Assembly: GCA_963743015.1 (NCBI GenBank)
Contig: CAVUOD010000014.1
Span: forward strand, 558,001 to 622,000
Origin: CAVSRC01 sp963743015
Lineage (GTDB): Bacteria; Pseudomonadota; Alphaproteobacteria; Rhizobiales; Kaistiaceae
Direction of reading: 5' to 3'
Length of the DNA: 64,000 nucleotides
Shown: positions 10,460-20,990 of the stretch, in pieces
Position numbering within the stretch: the stretch's first letter is position 1
Layout: each line of letters opens with the position of its first letter
Notes under the pieces: generated by a model
The model's input: the letters and a program-made list of their open reading frames with translations, nothing else
The model's database searches: none
What the model was told of the DNA's origin: nothing
Program-made: the position numbers and the translations under genes

Positions 10460-11107
10460 ATGGCGTTCAGAAGGCTGATTTGGGCGGCGGTTCTCGGCTT
10501 TGCGCTCGCCAGCGCCGGCACGGCCAGTGCCCAGGAAGACAACCCGATCGATGCGTTCTTCAACGGCCTCGGCCAGATTTTCTCAGGCGACGGCGGGCCG
10601 GCGCTCTATCCCGAGCAGGTGTCGCGCTATCGCCAGGTGCCGGGCCAGTACCGGCGCACCATCGTCGGCTACAAGACCAGCGAGAGACCCGGCACCATCA
10701 TCATCGACCCGCGCTGGCACTTCCTCTACTACGTGCTCGGCAAGGGCCAGGCGATCCGCTACGGCATCGGCGTCGGGCGCACCGGCTTCGGCTGGCACGG
10801 CACCGTGCATGTCGGCCGCAAGGCGCAGTGGCCGGGCTGGACGCCGCCCAAGGAGATGGTCATCCGCGAGGCCGAGCGCGGCCATAAGCTGCCGCGCTAC
10901 ATGAAGGGCGGCCCGGGCAACCCGCTCGGCGCGCGCGCCCTCTATCTCTACGGCAAGGGCGGCGACACCGGCTACCGCATCCACGGCACCAGCGAGCCGT
11001 GGACGATCGGCCTCAACGTCTCGTCCGGCTGCATCCGCCTGGTCAATCCGGACGTCATCGACCTCTTCAATCGCGCCAAGGTGGGCGCCAAGGTCATCGT
11101 GCTTTAG
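10460..11107 (+). CDS. periplasmic L,D-transpeptidase (copy 2)
   Basis: 215 residues with a signal peptide (MAFRRLIWAAVLGFALASAG, cleavage likely after ASA). The YkuD core starts GTIIIDPRWHFLYYVLGKGQ and the catalytic motif is HGTSEPWTIG...SSGCIRLVN with Cys191. It shares with copy 1 the segments YGIGVGRTGFGW, RKAQWPGWTPP and NPLGARALYL, so the two are tandem paralogues. The 190-base gap and a hairpin between them allow separate expression. Confidence 0.93.
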   Translation: MAFRRLIWAAVLGFALASAGTASAQEDNPIDAFFNGLGQIFSGDGGPALYPEQVSRYRQVPGQYRRTIVGYKTSERPGTIIIDPRWHFLYYVLGKGQAIRYGIGVGRTGFGWHGTVHVGRKAQWPGWTPPKEMVIREAERGHKLPRYMKGGPGNPLGARALYLYGKGGDTGYRIHGTSEPWTIGLNVSSGCIRLVNPDVIDLFNRAKVGAKVIVL

Positions 11108-11137
11108 GCATAGCCTGACCGCATGGCCGCAATTCCG

Positions 11138-11167
11138 GGGCGCCCCAAGCGGGGCGCCCTTTCTTTT
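11138..11167 (+). terminator. rho-independent terminator
   Basis: GGGCGCCCC (11138-11146) / GGGGCGCCC (11151-11159) with an AAGC loop, then TTTCTTTT. It follows the second L,D-transpeptidase by 30 bases. Confidence 0.88.
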
Positions 11168-11237
11168 CGCGCCGGCAGGTCTAAAGATAGCCGCCTACCC
11201 TCCTGATTTTCGCTCTCCACCCTCGCCGACGCTTGCG

Positions 11238-12710
11238 ATGACCGACGCCACGCCTGTCCCCTCTCCGCCGGAACTCGACAAGGCGGCCGTCCGGCAGATC
11301 ATCCTCGGCATCCTGCTGGCGATGCTGCTGGCGGCGCTCGACCAGACCATCGTGGCGACCGCCTTGCCGACCATCGGCTCCGAGCTGCATGACCTCGAAC
11401 ACCTGCAATGGGTGGTGACGGCCTATCTGCTCTCGGCGACGGCGGTGACGCCGCTCTACGGCAAGCTTGCCGATATCTACGGCCGCCGCCGGATGCTGCT
11501 CATCGCCATCTCGACCTTCGTCTTCGGCTCGCTCCTGTGCGCGCTGGCGCCGGCGATGATCGTGCTGATCACGGCACGCTTCATCCAGGGGCTCGGCGGC
11601 GGCGGCCTGATCGCGCTCGCCCAGACCATCGTCGCCGACGTCGTCCCGCCGCGCGAGCGCATGCGCTACCAGGCCTATTTCGCGTCCGTCTTCGTCACCT
11701 CTTCCGTCGTCGGCCCGGTCATCGGCGGCTTTTTCGCCCAGGATCTGCACTGGTCGTTCATCTTCTGGATCAACCTGCCGCTCGGTGCCGGCGCCCTGGC
11801 GATGACCTATGGCGTGCTCAAGCGCCTGCCGCGGCACGAGCGGCCGCACAAGCTCGACGTCATCGGCGCACTGCTCATGGCCTTTGCCGCGACGACCCTG
11901 CTCCTGGCGCTGTCATGGGGCGGCAGCACATATGCGTGGATCTCGCCGCAGGTGATCGGCCTCATCGTCGCCACGGTGGCCGCCTGGGGCCTGTTCGCCG
12001 GGCGCCTGCTGACCGCCAGCGAACCGTTCGTGCCGCTCACCGTCATGCTCAATCCGGTCGTCGGCACCGGCACGGCGTCCAATTTCTTCGTGGTCGGCAC
12101 CATGGTCGGACTGACCATCTTCGTGCCGATCTATTTCGAGGCGATCGTCGGGCTCTCCGCCAGCCAGTCGGGCCTGGCGCTGATCGCACTGATGGGCGGC
12201 ACCGTCACCGGCGCGCAGATCGCCGGACGCATCATGGCGTGGACGGAGCACTACAAGCGCGGGCCGCTGGTCGGGCTGGTGGTCGCGGCGATCGGCATGA
12301 CGATTCTGGCCTGGGGTTCCGGCACGTTGCAGCTGTGGCAGATCGAGGTGCTGCTCGCCATCTCCGGCGTCGGCATGGGCACCATCTATCCGGTGACCAC
12401 GGTGTCGATCCAGAACGCCGTCGAGCCGCACCAGCTCGGCACCGCGACGGCGACCTACAACTTCTTCCGTTCGCTCGGCAGCGCCATCCTGGTCGCCGTC
12501 TTCGGCACCATCTTCCTGAGCGGACTGGGGGTCGGCGGCCAGTCGGCCGGCTCGCTCGAAAGGCTGGTGGCCATCGCGGCGAAGAACGGCACGCCGATCG
12601 GCCCGGTCTTCACCATGATCTTCGGCGCCGCCGCGATCACGCTGGTAATCGGCTTCCTCTGCTTCCTGGCAATGGCAGAGAAGCCGCTGAAGAGCCGGGC
12701 GGGGACGTGA
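11238..12710 (+). CDS. DHA2-family drug/H+ antiporter (MFS)
   Basis: 490-residue inner-membrane efflux pump of the 14-helix EmrB/QacA group. The family motif LDQTIVATALPTI is at about 34-46 in the first helix, and motif A-like GKLADIYGRRRM follows helix 2. A second conserved segment is VTSSVVGPVIGGFF. The substrate cannot be predicted. It stands alone, with no membrane-fusion partner or TetR/MarR regulator adjacent, and is convergent with the GFA gene 22 bases downstream. Confidence 0.9.
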   Translation: MTDATPVPSPPELDKAAVRQIILGILLAMLLAALDQTIVATALPTIGSELHDLEHLQWVVTAYLLSATAVTPLYGKLADIYGRRRMLLIAISTFVFGSLLCALAPAMIVLITARFIQGLGGGGLIALAQTIVADVVPPRERMRYQAYFASVFVTSSVVGPVIGGFFAQDLHWSFIFWINLPLGAGALAMTYGVLKRLPRHERPHKLDVIGALLMAFAATTLLLALSWGGSTYAWISPQVIGLIVATVAAWGLFAGRLLTASEPFVPLTVMLNPVVGTGTASNFFVVGTMVGLTIFVPIYFEAIVGLSASQSGLALIALMGGTVTGAQIAGRIMAWTEHYKRGPLVGLVVAAIGMTILAWGSGTLQLWQIEVLLAISGVGMGTIYPVTTVSIQNAVEPHQLGTATATYNFFRSLGSAILVAVFGTIFLSGLGVGGQSAGSLERLVAIAAKNGTPIGPVFTMIFGAAAITLVIGFLCFLAMAEKPLKSRAGT

Positions 12711-12732
12711 CGGCCCCGGCGGCGCGGGAGTT

Positions 12733-13146
12733 TCAGGAGGCGAACTCCTGATATTGGGGAAGATCGTCGGTGATCGTGTGCCAAGGCGCCTTCGAGCCGA
12801 CGAAGATGTGGTGCGAGGGGCGGATCGACGGTGCGTCGATCAGGCTGCCCATGGCGACGTGGACACGCTCGCCGATGACCGAGACGAGGAAGGCACCGCA
12901 TCGCGCACAGCGCAGGTCGAAGGCACCGGGACCGCCGACGATCATCAGGCTGTCGTCGCCGGCGACCACCTCCAGCTTTTCCCGCGCGATTCCCGCAAAT
13001 GACTTGAAAGCCGATCCGGTCGCCGTGCGGCACCGGGAGCAGTGGCAGTTGGCCGCGTAGAGGAACGCATCCTCGACCACGTAGCCGACGGCGCCGCACG
13101 TGCACCCACCCCTGATCATGGCCGCTCGTTCCCCGCTTTGCGTCAT
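12733..13146 (-). CDS. GFA-family zinc protein
   Basis: Member of the glutathione-dependent formaldehyde-activating / CENP-V domain family, about 137 residues. Zinc ligands are seen in GGCTCGAVGY, NCHCSRCRTATGSAF and LRCARCGAFL. The start at ATG 13146 has GGGAG upstream; ATG 13119 is an alternative and a longer start at 13182 has no conserved residues. Members vary in function and most are not true formaldehyde enzymes, so only the fold is claimed. A second family member lies at 21296. Confidence 0.85.
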   Translation of the reverse strand: MTQSGERAAMIRGGCTCGAVGYVVEDAFLYAANCHCSRCRTATGSAFKSFAGIAREKLEVVAGDDSLMIVGGPGAFDLRCARCGAFLVSVIGERVHVAMGSLIDAPSIRPSHHIFVGSKAPWHTITDDLPQYQEFAS

Positions 13147-13241
13147 GTCCCGCTCCCACAGCCGGTATAGCCGATGACACAACGACGAGCGGCGCGGTCG
13201 GATTTCGACCGCGCCGCCAGGGAAATTTCGGCCGTGGAACG

Positions 13242-14849
13242 CTAGACGATCAACCGATAGGCCGGCAGCGTCAGGAAGGGCGTCAGCGTGTCGGCTACCG
13301 ACAGGTTGCGGAAGAGCTCGATGGCTTCCGGGAAACGGCCGGCGGCATAATTGTCGGCGCCGATCTCACCCTTCACCCGTTCCATCTCTTCGCCGAGCAG
13401 CCTGTCGAAGAGTTCGGGCGTCACCTTCTGGCCGTCGTCCAGCTCCGCATTGAAATGCATCTGCTGCCAGATCTGCGAGCGGCTGATCTCGGCGGTCGCG
13501 GCATCCTCCATCAGGTTGTAGAGCGGCACCGCGCCACGGCCCCTCAGCCACGCCTCGATATATTGCACGCCGACGCGGATGTTCTGGCGCACGCCGTCTT
13601 CTGTGCGCGTGCCCTCATGCACTTCGAGAAGCTCCTTCTGGCCGACATGCACGTCCTGGCGCAGCTTGTCGAGCTGGTTCGGCTGCGGCATCACGCGGTC
13701 GAACACTTCCATCGCCACCGGCACGAGATCGGGATGGGCGACCCAGGTGCCGTCATGGCCGGCCTTGGCCTCGCGCTCCTTGTCGGCGCGCACCTTCTCG
13801 AAGGCGACGCGGTTGATCTCCTGATTGCGGCGGTCGGGGATCTGCGCCGCCATGCCGCCCATGGCGAAGGCGCCGCGGCGGTGGCAGGTCTTGATGAGGA
13901 GCTCCGAATAGGCCTTGAGGAAGGCCCGGCCCATGTCCACCTGGCCACGGTCGGGCAGCAGGAATTCCGGCTTGTTCCTCAGCGTCTTGATGAAGGAGAA
14001 GATGTAGTCCCAGCGGCCGCAGTTGAGGCCGGCCATGTGGTCGCGCAATTCGTAGATGATCTCGTCCATCTCGAAGGCGGCGGGCAGCGTCTCGATCAGA
14101 ACGGTCGCCTTGAAGGAGCCGACCGGAATGCCGAGGGCCTGTTCGGCATGGCTGAACACCTCGTTCCACAGGCGCGCCTCGAGATAGCTCTCGAGCTTGG
14201 GCAGGTAGAAATAGGGACCGGTGCCGCGGGCGAGCAGCGTCTTGGCGTTGACGAAGACATAGAGGCCGAAATCGAACAGGCCGCCGGCAATCGACTGACC
14301 GTCGACGACCAGGTGATCCTCCGGCAGATGCCAGCCGCGCGGGCGCACCAGGAGAACGGCCGGCTTGTCGGAAAGCTTGTATTCCTTGCCGCTCGTCGGA
14401 TCGGTGAAATCGATCTTGTCGGCCCAGCGGTCCTTGAGGTTGATCTGGCCTTCGATCTGGTTGGCCCAGGTCGGCGCATTGGCGTCCTCGAAATCGGCCA
14501 TGAAGACCCTGGCGCCGGAATTGAGCGCATTGATCACCATCTTGCGGTCGGTCGGCCCGGTGATCTCGACCCGGCGGTCCTGAAGGTCGGCGGGGATCGG
14601 CGCCACCGTCCAGTCGCCGTCGCGCACATGGGCCGTCTCGGGCAGGAAATCCGGCAGGGCACCGGCGTCGAGGCGGGCCTGGCGCTCGTCGCGCAGCGCC
14701 AGCAGCCTGAGGCGCGAGGCATTGAACTTGCGGTGCAGGCCGGCGAGGAAGGCCAGCGCCTCGTCGCTCAGGATCTCCTCATAGCGCGGGCCCCACGCAC
14801 CACGGATCTCAACGCCCGGCACCCTGGACTTCTGTTCGACAACCGACAT
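13242..14849 (-). CDS. aceB: malate synthase A
   Basis: Glyoxylate-shunt enzyme: glyoxylate + acetyl-CoA + water to malate. 535 residues, the usual length of isoform A. The family signature DHMAGLNCGRWDYIFSF is present, with RVFMADFEDANAPTW and LLVRPRGWHLPEDH around the active site. The start at 14849 (MSVVEQKSRVPGVEIRG) is preceded by GGGGAG; a start at 14894 would add 15 unconserved residues. No isocitrate lyase is in the window. Its substrate glyoxylate is the product of the glycolate oxidase encoded at 18.4-23.3 kb. Confidence 0.95.
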   Translation of the reverse strand: MSVVEQKSRVPGVEIRGAWGPRYEEILSDEALAFLAGLHRKFNASRLRLLALRDERQARLDAGALPDFLPETAHVRDGDWTVAPIPADLQDRRVEITGPTDRKMVINALNSGARVFMADFEDANAPTWANQIEGQINLKDRWADKIDFTDPTSGKEYKLSDKPAVLLVRPRGWHLPEDHLVVDGQSIAGGLFDFGLYVFVNAKTLLARGTGPYFYLPKLESYLEARLWNEVFSHAEQALGIPVGSFKATVLIETLPAAFEMDEIIYELRDHMAGLNCGRWDYIFSFIKTLRNKPEFLLPDRGQVDMGRAFLKAYSELLIKTCHRRGAFAMGGMAAQIPDRRNQEINRVAFEKVRADKEREAKAGHDGTWVAHPDLVPVAMEVFDRVMPQPNQLDKLRQDVHVGQKELLEVHEGTRTEDGVRQNIRVGVQYIEAWLRGRGAVPLYNLMEDAATAEISRSQIWQQMHFNAELDDGQKVTPELFDRLLGEEMERVKGEIGADNYAAGRFPEAIELFRNLSVADTLTPFLTLPAYRLIV

Positions 14850-15011
14850 TTGCTGGTTTTTCACTCCCCACCTGCTGTGGCCCCTGTATGGCACAGCCTC
14901 CGGGGGGAAAGAACCCGATTGTCAGTGGTTTGCAAGAGGCTCGACGCCGCGCCTTGCAACCCGGACGGCCGCGCTCCATATGTGTCGCCCACCGCGGGGG
15001 ACCCCTCATTC

Positions 15012-15955
<944 letters not shown>

Positions 15956-15959
<4 letters not shown>

Positions 15960-16717
15960 ATCCCCGGGCCATATGGGCGATCTACAGCTGGGAGATGGCG
16001 CGGACCTTCCGTACCATCATGCAGAGCATCATCTCGCCGGTGCTGTCGACCTCGCTCTACTTCATCGTCTTCGGGGCGGCGATCGGCTCGCGCATCAGCA
16101 GCGTCGAGGGCGTCAGCTACGGCGCCTTCATCGTCCCCGGCCTGATCATGCTGTCGCTCTTGACCCAGAGCATCTCCAACGCGTCGATCGGCATCTATTT
16201 CCCGAAATTCATCGGCACCATCTATGAAATCCTGTCGGCGCCGGTGTCCTATCTCGAGATCGTCATCAGCTATGTCGGCGCCGCAGCGACGAAATCGGCG
16301 ATGCTCGGCCTCATCATCCTGGCGACGGCGGGGTTCTTCGTGCCGCTGCACATAGAGCACCCGCTGGTGATGATCCTCTTCCTGGTCCTGACCGCGCTGA
16401 CCTTCAGCCTGTTCGGCTTCATCATCGGCATCTGGGCGGATGGCTTCGAGAAGCTGCAGATCGTGCCGCTCCTGATCATCACGCCGCTCACCTTCCTCGG
16501 CGGCAGCTTCTATTCGATCAAGATGCTGCCGCCGCTGTGGCAGACGGTGACGCTGTTCAACCCGGTGGTCTATCTGGTCAGCGGCTTCCGCTGGGCGTTC
16601 TATGGGCTGGCCGACGTCAACGTCTTCGTCAGCCTCGCCATGACCCTCGTCTTTCTGGCGATTTGCCTCGGGATCGTCGCCTGGATCTTCCGCACCGGCT
16701 ACCGGCTGAGGACGTGA
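15956..16717 (+). CDS. ABC-2 type exporter, permease
   Basis: 253-residue membrane subunit with six predicted helices (for example TSLYFIVFGAAIG, FIVPGLIMLSLLTQS, LGIVAWIFRTGY) and the ABC2_membrane layout of NodJ/DrrB-type exporters. It is coupled to the ATPase by an ATGA overlap. Substrate unknown. The 3' end is 6 bases from the convergent thiE stop, leaving no room for a separate terminator. Confidence 0.9.
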
Positions 16718-16723
16718 GGCGCT

Positions 16724-17374
16724 TCACCGGCGTTTCTTTGCAGCGGCAACGATTTCGGCGAGACCGCGCGTCGCCGCCCCTGCATCCGGCGCTGTGCAGA
16801 TCGCCGAGACCACCGCTACGCCATCGGCACCGGCGGCGATGACCTCTGCCGTATTGGTGTGGTCGATGCCGCCAATGGCGACGATGGGCAGATCGCTGGC
16901 GGCACGCACCGCGGCAAGCCCGTCGAGCCCCATGGCCGGCGCCGCGTCTGCCTTGGTGGCGGTCGTGAAGACCGGGCCGACGCCGAGATAGTCGACGCCG
17001 GCGAGATCGGAGGTGGCAAGGTCGGCGAGCGCGGTGATCGACAGGCCGAGGAGCGGCCCGGGGCCCATCAAGCCACGCGCGTCGGCAACGCTCATGTCCG
17101 ACTGGCCGAGATGGACGCCGTCGGCGCCCGCGGCCATCGCCACGTCGACGCGATCGTTGACGATGAACGGGATGCCGGCTGGCCGCAGCAGCGCGACGAG
17201 CGCGCGCGCCTGCTCAACCAGGCTCCTCGTCTTGGCGACCGGGTCGCGCAACTGCACCATTGTCGCGCCGGCGGCAATCGACTGGCGCACGGTCTCGACC
17301 ACGCCGCGCGTGCCGCACAGCTCCCGGTCGGTGACCAGATAGACCGACAGGTCGAAAACGATGCGAAGCGGCAT
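16724..17374 (-). CDS. thiE: thiamine-phosphate synthase
   Basis: Joins HMP-pyrophosphate and thiazole phosphate to give thiamine phosphate; TIM barrel of 216 residues. Typical segments are VYLVTDRELC, MVQLRDPVAKTRSLVEQARA, IVNDRVDVAMAAGADGVHLG and VDYLGVGPVFTTATKADAAP, with the phosphate-binding AIGGIDHTNTAEVIAAGADG near 167-186. The ATG at 17374 overlaps the last base of the thiM stop. Expression should follow the TPP riboswitch upstream of thiM. Confidence 0.94.
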   Translation of the reverse strand: MPLRIVFDLSVYLVTDRELCGTRGVVETVRQSIAAGATMVQLRDPVAKTRSLVEQARALVALLRPAGIPFIVNDRVDVAMAAGADGVHLGQSDMSVADARGLMGPGPLLGLSITALADLATSDLAGVDYLGVGPVFTTATKADAAPAMGLDGLAAVRAASDLPIVAIGGIDHTNTAEVIAAGADGVAVVSAICTAPDAGAATRGLAEIVAAAKKRR

Positions 17375-18180
17375 CAGACCATCGCAATCTTCGCTCGCCG
17401 CGCCAGCAGCGTCGCATTCATGGCATGGAGCGCATCGCACAGTTCCGCCGGCAGATGGCCCGGGCCACGGCAGCGGCTGGCGGCCTCGGCGCCGGCTGCC
17501 GCATAGACGGCGAGGGCTGCGACCGTCGCCTCGAAGGGCGGGCGCACCGCGGCGAAAGCCGCCACGCAAGCGGTCAGCGCGCAGCCAAGCGCCGTGGACA
17601 GCGGCATCAACGCATGGCCGCCTTCGACCGCAATGATGGTGGCACCGTCGGTGGCGTAGTCGGTCTCGCCGGTCACGGCGACGACGGCGCCGGTCGTGTT
17701 GGCCAGCGCGCGTGCCGCTTCGACCGCGGCGTCGGAGCGGGACGTCGAATCGACGCCTCTGCCGCCGGCGCCTGCCGCGCCGGCGAGGCTCATGATTTCG
17801 CTGGCATTGCCGCGGATGATCGTCGGCTTCATGGCCGCCAGTTCCGCCGAGGTCTTGGTGCGGTAGGGCGTCGCGCCGCAGCCAACGGGGTCGAGCACCC
17901 ACGGCTTGGCGGTTTGCACCGCCTTGGCCGCGGCAAGCTTCATGGCCTCGACCCAGGGCGGCGACAGCGTGCCGATGTTGACGGCAAGAGCGCTCGAGAT
18001 CGCGACAAAATCCTCGACCTCCTCGCGGGCGTGGACCATGGCCGGCGAGGCGCCGAGCGCCAGCAGAGCATTGGCGGCGATTTCCATCGCCACATAGTTG
18101 GTGATGTTGTGGACGAGCGGGCGTTCAGCACGCAGGTCGTCAAGCGCCGCCCCGATTGCGGGGATATCGATATTGGTCAT
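17374..18180 (-). CDS. thiM: hydroxyethylthiazole kinase
   Basis: Salvage kinase that phosphorylates the thiazole precursor for ThiE; ribokinase-like fold, 268 residues. Motifs PLVHNITNYVAMEIAANALL, KPWVLDPVGCGATPYR and the GNASEIMSLAG loop match ThiM. No thiC, thiD or thiG is in the window, so the locus supports thiazole salvage and joining rather than de novo synthesis. It is preceded by a TPP riboswitch. Confidence 0.94.
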   Translation of the reverse strand: MTNIDIPAIGAALDDLRAERPLVHNITNYVAMEIAANALLALGASPAMVHAREEVEDFVAISSALAVNIGTLSPPWVEAMKLAAAKAVQTAKPWVLDPVGCGATPYRTKTSAELAAMKPTIIRGNASEIMSLAGAAGAGGRGVDSTSRSDAAVEAARALANTTGAVVAVTGETDYATDGATIIAVEGGHALMPLSTALGCALTACVAAFAAVRPPFEATVAALAVYAAAGAEAASRCRGPGHLPAELCDALHAMNATLLARRAKIAMV

Positions 18181-18237
18181 GGCTCAGCGCCCTCCAGGCA
18201 GTTGCCCGGCGGACGGTGCTTGGCGCTTTGCTGATTG

Positions 18238-18335
18238 GCGCATCCTCAATCCCTCCGCCGGCATGATCCGGATCAGGTTCGACGGGTTGGCGATGCCTCT
18301 CAGCCCGGACGGGCACCCCGTTGAGACACCTGAAC
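18238..18335 (-). promoter_or_regulatory. TPP (thi-box) riboswitch
   Basis: Read on the minus strand, the conserved blocks appear in order: ACGGGGTGCCCGT, GGGCTGAGAGGCAT, AACCTGATCCGGATCATGCC and GGCGGAGGGATTGA. These are the P2-P3 and thi-box cores that bind thiamine pyrophosphate. It ends about 57 bases before the thiM start, so repression by TPP would most likely act at translation initiation or early termination of thiM-thiE. Confidence 0.93.
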
Positions 18336-18373
18336 CCTAAGGATTTGTGACGAGGGGCGCAAGGCCCGCAGAA

Positions 18374-19690
18374 TCACAGACCTGCGGGGACCTTGAGGTC
18401 CGACGGCTGGGGGCCGCCATAGGCCCAGTCGATCAGTTCGACGGTGTGGACGACAGTAAGATCGCCGCCGCCGGCGATCTGGGTGATGCAGCCGATATTG
18501 CCGGCGGCGATGATGCCGGCGCCGGTCGCCTTGATGTTCGCCACCTTGCGCTGGCGCAGGCGCTGGGAGAGTTCCGGCTGGAGCATGTTGTAGGTGCCGG
18601 CCGAGCCGCAGCACAGGTGCCCCTCGGGCACCTCGCGCACGTCGAAGCCGGCGCGGGCAAGCAGGGCCTTCGGTGCGGTCGTGACCTGCTGGCCGTGCTG
18701 CAGCGAACAGGCGGCATGGTAGGCAACACTCAGTCCCTTGCCGTTCTGGGGCGTGCCGAGATCGAGGGTTTCCAGATATTCGGAGACGTCCCTGGCGAGG
18801 GCGGACACCCGAGCGGCCTTTTCGGCATAGGCGGGGTCATCGCGCAGGATGAAGCCATAGTCCTTGATGGTCGTGCCGCAGCCCGACGTGGTGACGATGA
18901 TGGCGTCGAGACCGCCGGCATCGATCTCCTTCACCCAGGCGTCGATATTGCGTCTCGCGTTCTCATGCGAATCGTGCGTGCGGCCCATGTGATGGGTGAG
19001 CGCGCCGCAGCAGACCTCGTCCGGCGCCTGGACCACCTCGACGCCAAGCCGGTTGAGCAGGCGAATGGTGGCGGCGTTGATGCCGGGGTCGAGCACCGAC
19101 TGGGCGCAGCCGCGGAGCAGTGCGACGCGCTTGGCGCGCGTGCCGGTGGGGCGAAAGATGCCGGGACGGCTTGCCGGCGACGGCGTCGGGAGCTTCCTGG
19201 GAGCAAGCTTGAGCATGGCCGAGAAGCGACTGCCACCGGGTAGTTTCGCCACAAGACCGGCGAAGGGGCGGGCAAGACGTGCACCGGCAAGGGCCGCGCG
19301 GAAGCGCCTGGGATAGGGCAGAACGAATGCCAGCAGCGCGCGGACGAACCGGTCGGCGAAGGGCCGCCGGTAAGTCTTGTCGATATGAGCGCGGGCATGA
19401 TCGACCAGATGCATGTAGTCGACGCCCGACGGACAGGTGGTCATGCAGGCGAGGCATGACAGGCAGCGGTCGATATGGCGGACCACCTGCTCGTCGGCCG
19501 GCTTGCCGCCCTCCAGCATGTCCTTGATCAGGTAGATGCGCCCGCGCGGGCTATCGAGCTCGTCGCCGAGCAGGAGATAGGTCGGGCAGGTCGCGGTGCA
19601 GAAGCCGCAATGGACGCAGGAACGGAGGATCTTCTCCGAATTGGCGACTTGCGGATCGGCAAGCTGGGCAAGGGTGAAGCTGGTCTGCAT
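18374..19690 (-). CDS. glcF: glycolate oxidase iron-sulfur subunit
   Basis: 438 residues. Two N-terminal ferredoxin-type 4Fe-4S motifs are CVHCGFCTATCPTY (about 31-44) and CLSCLACMTTCPSGVDYM (about 82-99). Two CCG domains follow, with VCCGALTHHMG and LCCGSAGTYN. It passes electrons from the flavin subunits GlcD and GlcE to the membrane quinone pool. It is 3 bases downstream of glcE on the same strand. glcD is also on the minus strand but separated by two small genes. Confidence 0.93.
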   Translation of the reverse strand: MQTSFTLAQLADPQVANSEKILRSCVHCGFCTATCPTYLLLGDELDSPRGRIYLIKDMLEGGKPADEQVVRHIDRCLSCLACMTTCPSGVDYMHLVDHARAHIDKTYRRPFADRFVRALLAFVLPYPRRFRAALAGARLARPFAGLVAKLPGGSRFSAMLKLAPRKLPTPSPASRPGIFRPTGTRAKRVALLRGCAQSVLDPGINAATIRLLNRLGVEVVQAPDEVCCGALTHHMGRTHDSHENARRNIDAWVKEIDAGGLDAIIVTTSGCGTTIKDYGFILRDDPAYAEKAARVSALARDVSEYLETLDLGTPQNGKGLSVAYHAACSLQHGQQVTTAPKALLARAGFDVREVPEGHLCCGSAGTYNMLQPELSQRLRQRKVANIKATGAGIIAAGNIGCITQIAGGGDLTVVHTVELIDWAYGGPQPSDLKVPAGL

Positions 19691-19693
19691 GGC

Positions 19694-20887
19694 TCACACC
19701 CCCGCATACATGCGGCCGGGGTTGAGAATGCCGGCGGGATCGAAACTCTCCTTGAGCTTGCGGGTGAGCGCCATCAGCGGCTCGGGCAGCGGCTGGAAGA
19801 CGGCGACGGCATTGCGCAGGTCGTCGGGCGCGCGGACCAGCGTGGCGTGGCCGCCGACGGTGGCGACGGCAGCACGGATCGCCTCGGCGCCGGCGTCCGG
19901 CCCGTCGCCGCCGGCGATCCACACCAGTCCCCCGCCCCAATCGTAGAGCGCCCGGCATTCAAAGGCGCGATGCAGGGTCTCGACCAGTGCCGGGGCGTCG
20001 CCGGGCCTCACCGACAGGCGCCAGACCGGTGCCGTGTCGGGTGCGGCGAGCGCATCGACGTCGCGGATCGAACGCCACAGGGCGGCCGACGCCTCGCCAT
20101 CGAGGACAGCAGCGCCGGCAAAGGGTCCCGGCATTGCCCGCATGCGCGCGACCCGGTCGGCAAGCGAAGCGGCAAAACCCTCCAGCCGGACACAGGTGCG
20201 CCCCGGCCCCTTGCTGGTCAGCGGCATATGCGCCGCACCGGTCACCGAGAAGGGCGTGCCGAGCGCCGCCGAGAGCGCGGTGACCGCGGCGCCGTCGTCG
20301 AGACCCTCGACCACCAGCGTCGCTTCGCTCTCCGGTGCGGGCAGCACCTTGAAGGTCACCTGGGTGAGCACGGCGAGCGTGCCGTAGGAGCCGGCGAGGA
20401 ACTTGACCAGGTCGTAGCCGGTGACGTTCTTCATCACCCGCCCGCCGGATTTCATCACCTCGCCGCGACCGGTCACCGCACGCAGGCCGATCAGGCCGTC
20501 GCGGGCCGCACCGCCCATGATGCGGCGGGGGCCGGAGAGATTGGCGGCGGCCACGGCGCCGATGGTCGGCTCGCCGGCAGAGCCGTAGAGCCGGCGGTAA
20601 TCGGGCGGCTCGAAGGTCAGGCGCTGGCCGTTTTCGGCGAGCAGCGCCTCGATTTCGGCAAGCGGCGTACCGGCCCGGGCCGAGATCACCAGCTCGGTCG
20701 GTTCGTATAGCATGATGCCACTGAGTTCCGCCGTGGAGAGCGCCGCGGCGGCCTGTACCGGGCGACCGAGGCCCGAACGCGTGCCGCCACCGTTCACCGC
20801 CAATGGCGTCCGGCGGCTGGCCGCCACGGCAACGATGTCGGCGACCTCGGTCTCGCTGATCGGCAAAAGGGGTTCGCTCACGCCCAC
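19694..20887 (-). CDS. glcE: glycolate oxidase FAD-binding subunit GlcE
   Basis: 397 residues with the PCMH-type FAD-binding fold: PLAVNGGGTRSGLGRPVQAA near the N-terminus and GGRVMKNVTGYDLVKFLAGS for flavin contact, ending FDPAGILNPGRMYAGV. It begins at a GTG, either 20887 or 20881, with GAGGGA upstream; no ATG fits. It works with GlcD and GlcF to oxidise glycolate (and often D-lactate) to glyoxylate. Confidence 0.92.
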   Translation of the reverse strand: MGVSEPLLPISETEVADIVAVAASRRTPLAVNGGGTRSGLGRPVQAAAALSTAELSGIMLYEPTELVISARAGTPLAEIEALLAENGQRLTFEPPDYRRLYGSAGEPTIGAVAAANLSGPRRIMGGAARDGLIGLRAVTGRGEVMKSGGRVMKNVTGYDLVKFLAGSYGTLAVLTQVTFKVLPAPESEATLVVEGLDDGAAVTALSAALGTPFSVTGAAHMPLTSKGPGRTCVRLEGFAASLADRVARMRAMPGPFAGAAVLDGEASAALWRSIRDVDALAAPDTAPVWRLSVRPGDAPALVETLHRAFECRALYDWGGGLVWIAGGDGPDAGAEAIRAAVATVGGHATLVRAPDDLRNAVAVFQPLPEPLMALTRKLKESFDPAGILNPGRMYAGV

Positions 20888-20990
20888 TCACGTCCCTCGC
20901 CGGCGCCGATTGTCGGCACGGGAGCTTTCGCTCGCTTCGGCCAAGTAGCAATAGCCGCCGCGACGAAACGAGGGAAGACCGGCGATGCGA

